Source of the DNA: Rhodospirillales bacterium
GTDB taxonomy: Bacteria; Pseudomonadota; Alphaproteobacteria; MPNO01; UBA2964
NCBI GenBank assembly: GCA_002727395.1
Contig: PBWY01000001.1
Coordinates: 4,170-9,974 of the forward strand
Length of the DNA: 5,805 nucleotides
Direction: 5' to 3'
Shown: piece after piece, positions 1 through 5,722 of the stretch
Numbering within the stretch: position 1 is the stretch's first letter
Layout: every line of letters begins with the position of its first letter
Translations under genes and position numbers: made by a program
The notes under the pieces: model-generated
The model's database searches: none
What the model was told of the DNA's origin: nothing
The model's input: the letters and a program-made list of their open reading frames with translations, nothing else

Positions 1-2
1 AT

Positions 3-254
3 AGTTATAAGTCCGCATATATTGGTCCGCCGGGTGTCTCCCTTCCTGACACACCAATTATAAATCACGTGAAGGTGTCCGCTCCAGATAAGCCTACATT
101 TTTTGGCCATTACTGGTTTGAGCCGGAAAGTGAAAAGGTTCCGGTTACTATGAAGGCGGTTTGTCTGGATTATAGTGTTGCTGCTGGAGGTCCGCTGGTT
201 GCTTACAGGTTTGACGGAGAACAAGAATTGTCTGAAAGTAAGTTCATTTGGTAG
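3..254 (+). CDS. Metallophosphoesterase, C-terminal end (partial, 5' end outside window)
   Basis: The reading frame is open from the first bases of the window to a TAG at 252-254, giving 83 residues, so this is the tail of a gene that begins upstream. A GTG at 69 exists, but the frame continues through it with protein-like sequence (PGVSLPDTPIINH), so 69 is not a credible start. The segment DKPTFFGHYWF followed by VCLDYSVAAGGPLVAYRFDGE and a terminal SKFIW matches what I know of the C-terminus of calcineurin-like phosphoesterases annotated as serine/threonine protein phosphatase or diadenosine-tetraphosphatase-like. The GHYW histidine would be a late metal ligand. The nuclease-like metal-binding N-terminal motifs are not in the window, so substrate and exact subfamily cannot be judged. 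It lies on the same strand as the next gene, 135 bp upstream. Confidence 0.7.
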   Translation, partial: SYKSAYIGPPGVSLPDTPIINHVKVSAPDKPTFFGHYWFEPESEKVPVTMKAVCLDYSVAAGGPLVAYRFDGEQELSESKFIW

Positions 255-262
255 CAATCTTA

Positions 263-268
263 TATAAT
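263..268 (+). promoter_or_regulatory. Possible -10 element upstream of the EF-hand/hydrolase gene
   Basis: A perfect TATAAT lies just after the stop of the phosphoesterase fragment and about 120 bp before the start of the next gene. No good -35 hexamer is found at 16-18 bp spacing, so this is only a candidate. The rest of 255-389 shows no convincing gene or hairpin. Confidence 0.22.
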
Positions 269-389
269 CGGTCAACAGCGAGGTTTATGATAAAGTCTTT
301 TGAAAGCGGATTCCTTGAGTCAAAATCTCTCAATGTCATTTATGGTATTACAGGCAATTTTTATCGACTAAAAAATTTAGCAGGCGACG

Positions 390-1664
390 GTGATGAACCG
401 ATTTACTAATTGCATTGCAACCCAAAAAAAGTCTTCTTTCCAAATTATTTTCGTTGCCTGGATGATTACGATTGTCTCGTCAAATGTATATTCTCAACAT
501 CGTTTGATCGAAAAATTTGATACAGATGATAATAATATTATCGAACGTAGTGAACTTCCTGAAGAGGTAGTTCCGCCATTTCTGAAAATGAGGTTTGGAG
601 ATATTGATTGCGACAAAGATGACGGTATTAGCCATCAAGAACTCATGACCTTCTTTAAGGGTGGGCGAGGAACCTGTGAGTCCAACAGAGGTAATTTTGG
701 TTCCTCTAAGCCATATCAACATCGGCTTATAAAATTGATGGATAGGGATGAAAACGGAACGATTGAATTATTAGAAATCCCACCAAATGCGAGAATTAGA
801 TCCAGTTTTGGAAAAATTGATTGCGACAAAAGTGGAGGAATATCCAATACCGAATTGGTTAGGTTTTTTCGGTCTGGCCGATCGGGGTGCCCTCCTGGCA
901 TTGTTATGGAAAGTAAGAATAAAAAAACAAAGAAATTCTTGGAACTTTCAAGTCAGTTAAATCAATATTCTGCAAAGATGATGAAGCCGAGCGGAAAAGG
1001 ACCTTATCCGGTTATAATCATGAGCCATGGGAGTGGAGGGGCTATTCCCGGTTATTCCCGGTGGGGTAAGCAGCTAGTTAAATGGGGTGTGGCGCCAATC
1101 ATTATCGATCATTATGGGCCGCGGGGTGTTAGGAGAGCTCCATCACAGGTTGAAAGTATAGAATGGAGAAAGGAGGATCTTCTATCTCTACTCAAGGTAA
1201 TCAAAGACAGAAGGGATGTGGATCAAAATAACGTAAGTTTGGCGGGTTGGTCGGCGGGGGCTTATTTGGTATTCGGCGGCATATTTAATGAGGATATTAA
1301 AAGGCAAACAGGTTTTAAAAATAGTTTCAAGGCAGCGATTCTTTTTTATCCAGCTTCTCAATCAGTATTTGATAATTTTGATCTTCGGCCCATTCAGATT
1401 CCTACGATCTTTTTAACCGGTGAACTCGATAGGATATGGTCTGAAGGAGATTATGTTTGGCAAGATAATATCAATGAAATTCGATCAGAAAACGGAAGTT
1501 TTTATTTAAAAGTTTACCCTAATGCTATTCATGGTTTTGAATCGTTCCCAAAATTTTTAGGTAAGAAGTGTACACCACTTAATTGCTTAGAATATAATGG
1601 AGAGGCCCACCAGCGTTCTATCTTTGATTTAAAAACCTTTGTTGCAACCTATATTATTAAATGA
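390..1664 (+). CDS. Exported EF-hand protein fused to a dienelactone hydrolase-type alpha/beta hydrolase
   Basis: The protein has 424 residues counting from GTG 390. The adjacent ATG at 393 is the likelier start, with a weak AGG 8 nt upstream. Residues 15-35 form a signal peptide-like hydrophobic segment, cleaved perhaps near VYS-Q36. Four canonical 12-residue EF-hand loops follow: D44-E55, D73-E84, D118-E129 and D144-E155. All have acidic or polar ligands at positions 1, 3 and 5 and Glu at 12, so Ca2+ binding is expected. Residues 36-96 and 110-167 are two copies of one EF-hand-pair unit, each starting QHRLI and ending in Cys. From about residue 205 comes an alpha/beta hydrolase: PYPVIIMSHGSGG (oxyanion region, H213-G214), DHYGPRG, nucleophile elbow G-W-S288-A-G, acid D347 in TGELD and H381 in NAIHGF. 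This motif order fits the dienelactone hydrolase family, here with Ser where classical members have Cys. Substrate is unknown. It likely acts in the periplasm or outside the cell and is convergent with the minus-strand operon. Confidence 0.85.
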   Translation: MMNRFTNCIATQKKSSFQIIFVAWMITIVSSNVYSQHRLIEKFDTDDNNIIERSELPEEVVPPFLKMRFGDIDCDKDDGISHQELMTFFKGGRGTCESNRGNFGSSKPYQHRLIKLMDRDENGTIELLEIPPNARIRSSFGKIDCDKSGGISNTELVRFFRSGRSGCPPGIVMESKNKKTKKFLELSSQLNQYSAKMMKPSGKGPYPVIIMSHGSGGAIPGYSRWGKQLVKWGVAPIIIDHYGPRGVRRAPSQVESIEWRKEDLLSLLKVIKDRRDVDQNNVSLAGWSAGAYLVFGGIFNEDIKRQTGFKNSFKAAILFYPASQSVFDNFDLRPIQIPTIFLTGELDRIWSEGDYVWQDNINEIRSENGSFYLKVYPNAIHGFESFPKFLGKKCTPLNCLEYNGEAHQRSIFDLKTFVATYIIK

Positions 1665-1792
1665 AAAATTAATTTTTAATCCTTCGAAATATGACTTCAA
1701 AAATTTTCTATAATCCACCCTTATTTTTGCTTTCGCTCCGGTATGCCTTTGAAGGATATTAACTGTGCTGAGCAGAAGAAACGATGAGAAAA

Positions 1793-2509
1793 TCAACGTC
1801 TGAGTTTTTTCATCAACTTATATTTCATAGATTTTTCAAGTTTTTCTAACGGAATTTCACTGGCAATCAGCTTGGTAATGATTTCGTTATTATAATTCAG
1901 CAAGGGAAACTCAATTAGGACAAACGATCTATAGCGCCTGCCCTCCTGAATGAGATGGCTTTTGACTTTACGGTATCCGGAAATATTTACCTCAGGGATG
2001 AGGTTTTTTGTCGTGCTCCTAAGGTAGGACTGGGCGTTGATTCCTGTATCGTTGAGAATATTAATTACTGTACTCCTGAGCCGGCTATTTAGTTGATCTG
2101 CCAGTTGACGCTTCGCGGCTAGAAGGCTCTTGTCTATTGCAATCTGCATGTTAGACGACAAACCTGTGCCGGTAACCAATAAGCTTAGGTCTATTGTATC
2201 AAACCCAGGTTCTAAATGCTGGTTTTTAGGCGGGTTTAAAAACCAGCTGGGTATTATTTTTCTCTTGCCGCTTCTTTGCTCAGAGCTGGTATTTCTCTGC
2301 CTCGGGTTTAAGGTTTTAATATTGTTGGAGAAGGTGGAAGGGTTTGGCTTTACTGTTTCATTGTCCGAAAAATTTTTTGAGGTGTATGAGGGTTTATATT
2401 TCTGCTGCTCAATCACACAGCTCGATAAAAGCATGCTTAAGGTGAGGAAAAGAAGAAGCGGGGCAAATAAAGCAACTTTATTGGAATTTTTGTTAGATAA
2501 ATAAGACAT
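1793..2509 (-). CDS. LPP20-like outer-membrane lipoprotein
   Basis: The protein has 238 residues. The N-terminus has a positively charged stretch, a hydrophobic core (residues 13-28) and a lipobox L28-S-S-C31, so it should be lipidated at C31. Residue +2 is Val, not Asp, which favours sorting to the outer membrane. Residues 32-85 are a low-complexity polar linker rich in Ser, Asn, Lys and Pro. From residue 86 the order IPSWFLNPP, then VTGTGLSS, an Ala/Lys/Leu helix (AIDKSLLAAKRQLADQL), and a beta-rich end (YRSFVLIEFPL) fits the LPP20 lipoprotein fold, which also includes flagellar FlgP. The ATG at 2507-2509 has a strong Shine-Dalgarno sequence (AAGAAGGG, 2516-2523) six bases upstream, which fixes the start. 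It is the last gene of the operon, 44 bp after the DUF4384-like gene. No clear terminator was found behind it. The precise role is unknown; the family assignment rests on pattern and not on a search. Confidence 0.72.
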   Translation of the reverse strand: MSYLSNKNSNKVALFAPLLLFLTLSMLLSSCVIEQQKYKPSYTSKNFSDNETVKPNPSTFSNNIKTLNPRQRNTSSEQRSGKRKIIPSWFLNPPKNQHLEPGFDTIDLSLLVTGTGLSSNMQIAIDKSLLAAKRQLADQLNSRLRSTVINILNDTGINAQSYLRSTTKNLIPEVNISGYRKVKSHLIQEGRRYRSFVLIEFPLLNYNNEIITKLIASEIPLEKLEKSMKYKLMKKLRR

Positions 2510-2515
2510 TGCGGG

Positions 2516-2523
2516 CCCTTCTT
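2516..2523 (-). promoter_or_regulatory. Strong ribosome binding site for the lipoprotein gene
   Basis: On the minus strand AAGAAGGG sits six bases before the ATG of the LPP20-like gene. It is the best Shine-Dalgarno match in the operon. It suggests the lipoprotein is translated independently of the upstream gene and at a higher rate. Confidence 0.6.
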
Positions 2524-2553
2524 AACGCCATTCCATCGCGGGATAATCGAACA

Positions 2554-3426
2554 TTATGGCTGTTTTCCACTGAGAACGTAAAAGTCAATGCGCTTCCTGC
2601 GCCAGTCACTTGCAGGAATTTCTAACAATCGGCCGTTTAGTTCTTCTGGTGTATACTTTTTCTTAAAGTTTATAGGGGAGCGGGTGGCTACTACAAGAAC
2701 ATATTGATCGATAAGAATGACTCTTCTAAGTGTATTTCTTGAAAACATGGCTCGAAATTCGTAAGGCCTGATTGCATTGGAGGTTGGTACTTTTAACTGG
2801 GATGCAAGCCAGTTCCTTTTATCCAAACGGTTTGGGAATATTCTTGAAACTTGTTTTTTGTTTTCGTCGTGGGGGTCCCAAAGGAATATTGTGACATACA
2901 TTTTTGTTGACGGAGAGATAAAAAACTCAATTTTTTCTTGATGTCTGTATTTGCGATCATGTCTGTTAAGCGTTGCGGTAAAGTCAAAACCAGGATCCTT
3001 ATGGCCTTGCAAAGATTTGACATCTGCAGAAATTTTTACTCGGCAAGTTTTATAGTCTTTATCCGAGTTTATAATTTTTTTTGAAATGATTTTTAGGTCA
3101 CGAATGAGGCCCGTTACTTCACTCCATATTGACTTGTTGAGTAGGCATTTTTCTGTGTCGCCGGTTTCTGTACACAAAAGGATATCTTGACCAGAGACGA
3201 TTTCATTGGCACCAATATTTAACGCCTCTTTTCTTGCGTTTTGTGTTGCTAAATGACAGGCAGTTGCCTCCGGAACTGTGGGGCCATAGTTGTATGAGCC
3301 GACACTTTCGACTGTCCTAGCAAAGGCACCAACACAAATATTAAAAAAAAACACACTAATCAGAAGTACTGATATATTTAGCTTAGTAATGATTTCTATG
3401 AGTTTTTTTAATTTTATCGTTGGCAT
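2554..3426 (-). CDS. Exported protein with FlgT-like N-terminal region and DUF4384-like C-terminal region
   Basis: The protein has 290 residues. A signal peptide with a 17-residue basic start and hydrophobic core (18-34) likely ends at G33-A-F-A36, so the protein is periplasmic. Residues 38-138 (VESVGSYNYGP, an Ala-rich helix with ARKEAL, then VTGLIRDLKIIS and CRVKISADV) follow the pattern of the FlgT N-terminal/LPP20-like fold. Cysteines 57, 85, 94 and 128 could form disulfides. Residues about 157-227 contain FFISPSTKMYVTIFLWDPHDENK and RIFPN, a pattern typical of DUF4384, a domain common in secreted proteins and often found with caspase- or trypsin-like proteases. The end, WRRKRIDFYVLS, also fits such proteins. 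The ATG at 3424-3426 lies inside the 3' end of the protease gene (13-bp overlap) and has no obvious Shine-Dalgarno sequence, so translation is probably coupled to the protease. Molecular function is unknown. Confidence 0.75.
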   Translation of the reverse strand: MPTIKLKKLIEIITKLNISVLLISVFFFNICVGAFARTVESVGSYNYGPTVPEATACHLATQNARKEALNIGANEIVSGQDILLCTETGDTEKCLLNKSIWSEVTGLIRDLKIISKKIINSDKDYKTCRVKISADVKSLQGHKDPGFDFTATLNRHDRKYRHQEKIEFFISPSTKMYVTIFLWDPHDENKKQVSRIFPNRLDKRNWLASQLKVPTSNAIRPYEFRAMFSRNTLRRVILIDQYVLVVATRSPINFKKKYTPEELNGRLLEIPASDWRRKRIDFYVLSGKQP

Positions 3427-5078
3427 TGGACGATGAGAGTTTGGTTTTCTGCAATTTTTGCGAGTTTTGTTGTTGGCAGTTCCTCAGACTTTCCAGACCA
3501 CCTTGTCGGAAGGCCGGCAGACACCAGAAACGACCTGACGGTCGAGGCCTTAATCCCAAAATTAACATTCTCCGGAAGTGACCCAATCGCTTTGGCAACC
3601 TTCAACTTGTTCAACTGCGCAATTACTACGCCGACTATGTTGCCACTGGTGTCATAGATAGGTCCTCCGCTATTACCCGATTGGGCTGCTGCATCCATCT
3701 GGAATTGCCCGGTATTATTCTCGATGCCTCGTCGACTGCTCACGATACCCTTGGTCAATTTGATTGTATTGCCGAACAACTCACCAAATGGATAACCGGC
3801 CACAAGAATATCTTCGCCGAGCTGGATTTCCTTTTCTCTTAAAAGGCCGCGCGAAGAAAGAGGCACAATCGCGACGCCCAGCTTACGGATAAGTGATTGA
3901 GTGCCGGCTCTTGCCATTTCCGTGGTTCTGAGTTTCAAGAGGGCAAGGTCGTTTCGTCTGTCTGTCTCAACAACAGTCGCCGTAACGAGTCGATTTGGTC
4001 GGTCACCAACTTTTAAATGTTTGCAGCCTCTGACGACATGCTCGTTGGTTACGACATGCCCTAGCTTCGTGACGAAAAAACCAGAACCTGCTGTCGCTAG
4101 TGGAGCAGGGGGGGGGCCTGGTTTGGTGTAGTTTTTCTCTCTAGCTTGTGGTTTGGTGTTAGACTTTGTCTTTTTCCGCGCCCTTTGTATTTTTAGTTGG
4201 TTCTTTAGTTTTTCTAACTCTGCCAGCAGGCGCGTCCTATCGGATTTAGCGTTAGTTTTGGGTCTATCTGCGGCCTCACGGGCAAGGTCTCGAGTTAGTT
4301 CAACTTTGTAGACATAATTGCCACTAAGTGTTTGGCCACTATCATCTGAAATTAAGGCCTGATCCGGGTCCCCTTCAAAAATAATTGGGTAAGTTCTTCC
4401 TCTGCTGAGTAAGATTTCGCCACAGCTGGTAAATTCGTAGATACCATCAACGGATACAGAGGATGGCTCGCATTCGTATTTAATTTTATTTCGAACAAAC
4501 GTGGCTTGGTAACGTTTTTTGATTGTATTAATTTTTACTGTTGCCGATACATTACTTCCTCTTTCGCCTTTGTAGTGAAGGATTTTTATGGCATTATTCT
4601 TTAATGGGTAAAATTTAGCAGTTTGTTGTTTAACTGAAGCTTCCCGTACAAAATCTCGGTCGAATTTAATTTTTATAAGAAAATTCCCATTCAAGGTACC
4701 ACCTGCTGCATCGGTTATTACAACCTGATCTAGGTTTCCTTCTAATACGATGGGGATGTCTTCCGAATAATATTGACTTGTGGTATCAACTTGTCCGTTT
4801 TTATCGTTTCTATTGATTTCACCACAGCTGGTAAACTCGAAGATACCATCCGCAGATATTTTAGATGGTTCGCATTGATATCGAAATTTGCCGGAGAAAA
4901 AGATCGCCCTGTAACTCCTGCTATCGTTACTAATTTGAACTGTGACCGATGTTCCTGTCCCTATTTCGCCTTTATAGAAAAGGGTCCTGCCATCTACATT
5001 TCCAGATTGAGAACTCCATGCGACATTAGGAAATATAATGAACCAAAAAAGATACTTGAAGATTTTTTTGAAAATCAT
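3414..5078 (-). CDS. Exported trypsin-like (S1C, HtrA-type) serine protease with duplicated N-terminal Cys-paired repeats
   Basis: The protein has 554 residues. Residues 1-22 are a Sec signal peptide (KK, then YLFWFIIF, cleavage near VAWS). Two homologous repeats follow, about 31-147 and 164-269. Each has a YKGE start, a Q/E-C-E-P...SCGEI block with two cysteines (C69/C85 and C203/C219), an EGxxDQ strand, and a RDxxREA end; I do not recognise this domain. Residues 280-302 look helical or coiled-coil (LLAELEKLKNQLKIQRARKK), then a basic and Pro-rich linker (303-328). The protease domain spans about 329-523: GSGFFV, TNEH347VV, RRND377LALL and QSGNS470GGP give the complete His-Asp-Ser triad, with GYPFG and NFGIKAS as S1C landmarks. 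There is no PDZ domain after it, unlike DegP/DegS. It is the first gene of a minus-strand operon. An AGGA 12 bases before the ATG is a weak ribosome site. Substrates are unknown; it probably processes envelope proteins. Confidence 0.9.
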   Translation of the reverse strand: MIFKKIFKYLFWFIIFPNVAWSSQSGNVDGRTLFYKGEIGTGTSVTVQISNDSRSYRAIFFSGKFRYQCEPSKISADGIFEFTSCGEINRNDKNGQVDTTSQYYSEDIPIVLEGNLDQVVITDAAGGTLNGNFLIKIKFDRDFVREASVKQQTAKFYPLKNNAIKILHYKGERGSNVSATVKINTIKKRYQATFVRNKIKYECEPSSVSVDGIYEFTSCGEILLSRGRTYPIIFEGDPDQALISDDSGQTLSGNYVYKVELTRDLAREAADRPKTNAKSDRTRLLAELEKLKNQLKIQRARKKTKSNTKPQAREKNYTKPGPPPAPLATAGSGFFVTKLGHVVTNEHVVRGCKHLKVGDRPNRLVTATVVETDRRNDLALLKLRTTEMARAGTQSLIRKLGVAIVPLSSRGLLREKEIQLGEDILVAGYPFGELFGNTIKLTKGIVSSRRGIENNTGQFQMDAAAQSGNSGGPIYDTSGNIVGVVIAQLNKLKVAKAIGSLPENVNFGIKASTVRSFLVSAGLPTRWSGKSEELPTTKLAKIAENQTLIVQCQR

Positions 5079-5113
5079 TTAAGTTTTCTGTCCTAATTCA
5101 TAATAGAATTTAA

Positions 5114-5133
5114 TTTTGAATAATATTTCAAAA
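5114..5133. repeat. Inverted repeat in the leader of the protease operon
   Basis: TTTTGAA (5114-5120) and TTCAAAA (5127-5133) are perfect inverted arms around a 6-base spacer. They lie just downstream of the candidate promoter and 36 bases before the protease start codon. The spacing suits a dimeric regulator, but the AT-rich setting weakens the case. Confidence 0.3.
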
Positions 5134-5145
5134 AATTTGGTGGTA

Positions 5146-5173
5146 ATATTACTTTAATATCTTACTTTGTAAA
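5146..5173 (-). promoter_or_regulatory. Candidate promoter of the protease operon
   Basis: On the minus strand TTTACA (5168-5173, five of six matches to a -35) is followed after 16 bases by TAATAT (5146-5151, four of six to a -10). Transcription would begin near 5139 and leave a leader of about 60 bases before the protease ATG. The region is so AT-rich that chance matches are likely. A bare TATAAT at 5195-5200 on the same strand lacks a matching -35. Confidence 0.3.
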
Positions 5174-5215
5174 ATAAGCCTTTTATAATCTTTAATTATA
5201 AGTAATTGGAAAGGT

Positions 5216-5262
5216 TGGCTCCCCGGGCCGGACTCGAACCAGCGACAAGGCGGTTAACAGCC
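5216..5262 (-). pseudogene. 3' fragment of tRNA-Asn(GTT), probable attachment-site copy
   Basis: Read on the minus strand, the segment contains the anticodon loop CTGTTAA (anticodon GTT), the 3' anticodon strand CCGCC, a T-arm (GCTGG, loop TTCGAGT, CCGGC), the 3' acceptor strand CCGGGGA, discriminator G and an encoded CCA at 5216-5218. Only the first two pairs of the anticodon stem can form (GG at 5261-5262 with CC). The expected GGCGG is replaced by TCAGG, and no TCCCCGG acceptor strand or D-arm occurs upstream. The sequence is therefore a 3' piece of about 47 bases and not a working tRNA gene. A break at the anticodon is typical of tyrosine-recombinase crossover sites in tRNA genes. Confidence 0.8.
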
Positions 5263-5365
5263 TGATTTCGGCCATCTTAGAGAAACCCTAAATAACCCTT
5301 AACCTCGCTCAATCCCAGACCTTATAACGCTTACAGGCAACTAACAGTCCTATAGTCTCGCATAA

Positions 5366-5440
5366 TGACATACACTGTCAGAGATTCGTGTGCAAGTAAT
5401 CTGCAAGCATTTGCTTGCACGTTTAGCGTTTTGAGCGTTT
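5366..5440. repeat. Cluster of short inverted and direct repeats, possible recombinase arm sites
   Basis: The cluster contains TGACA/TGTCA around five bases (5366-5380) and a copy of GTGCAAG (5390-5396). Next is a perfect 8-bp inverted repeat TGCAAGCA-TT-TGCTTGCA (5402-5419). Its right end, CTTGCAC (5414-5420), also mirrors the GTGCAAG copy. AGCGTTT is then directly repeated with a 9-base period (5425-5431 and 5434-5440). It starts about 100 bp from the tRNA fragment, a distance suited to arm-type integrase or excisionase sites. Confidence 0.5.
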
Positions 5441-5509
5441 CCAGGTGAGAAATTCCGCGCCTTCTTTTAAGTCAGCAAAAGGTATTCTAGATTAGCCATT
5501 TGCCCCTAT

Positions 5510-5536
5510 AATCTTGTGAAAAATTTTCACAAGATT
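5510..5536. repeat. Perfect 27-bp palindrome
   Basis: Arms AATCTTGTGAAAA (5510-5522) and TTTTCACAAGATT (5524-5536) are exact reverse complements around one A. There is no T-run after it on either strand, so it is not a typical intrinsic terminator. It contains TGTGA and TCACA half-sites like those of CRP/FNR-family operators, but with a 7-base rather than the usual 6-base spacer. An operator or a replication/recombination site is possible. Confidence 0.6.
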
Positions 5537-5722
5537 TGTCACACAGATGGGAATAAAAAAACAATCTAGTTATAGGTTAATCTGAAAATGTCCATTTTTA
5601 GTTAGGGGAATAACCTTGCTGCTTCACTTTCTAATTGACCTTTTAAATATTCTATTTTAAGCGGCGAGCCAGCACCTAGCTCCTAATCAAGCCTATTATA
5701 AATAAAGATATAAGCAGTCTCC

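Larger units (their letters stand above)
5263..5722. other. Gene-poor region beside the attachment-site copy
   Basis: These 460 bases hold no convincing gene on either strand. They contain the repeat cluster at 5366-5440, the palindrome at 5510-5536, and two short stop-to-stop segments on the minus strand that look protein-like but lack starts (5423-5491 and 5602-5682). By the tRNA-fragment logic this is the terminal part of an integrated element. No integrase or excisionase is visible. Confidence 0.5.

Noticed and set aside
287..409. A 40-residue plus-strand frame starting MIKSFESGF, overlapping the start of the hydrolase gene.
   Set aside because: The GAGG is only three bases from the ATG, the product resembles nothing known, and it overlaps the next gene out of frame. 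It could be a leader peptide, but the support is too thin.
1043..1062. A tandem 10-bp repeat TATTCCCGGT inside the hydrolase gene.
   Set aside because: A 10-base duplication would break the frame, yet the protein reads through with the expected family pattern (GYSRWGKQL). Coincidence is more likely.
1664..1677. A perfect 14-bp palindrome AAAAATTAATTTTT right after the hydrolase stop codon.
   Set aside because: It contains only A and T, so it would form a very weak hairpin and is not credible as an intrinsic terminator.
2130..2504. A 124-residue plus-strand open frame.
   Set aside because: It lies opposite the LPP20-like lipoprotein gene, which has a signal peptide, lipobox and strong ribosome site. 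The plus-strand frame has a biased, shadow-like composition.
3383..3598. A 71-residue minus-strand frame spanning the protease/DUF4384 gene junction.
   Set aside because: It is out of frame with both well-supported genes and shows no independent protein features.
4773..5096. A 107-residue plus-strand open frame.
   Set aside because: It is antisense to the first repeat of the protease, whose second copy confirms the minus-strand frame as coding.
5216..5340. A complete or intron-containing tRNA-Asn on the minus strand.
   Set aside because: No acceptor 5' strand or D-arm matching the 3' part is found in the upstream bases, and the anticodon stem fails after two pairs.
5365..5448. A 27-residue plus-strand frame starting MTYTVRDSC across the repeat cluster.
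   Set aside because: It has no ribosome site and is built from the inverted repeats themselves; the repeats explain the sequence better.
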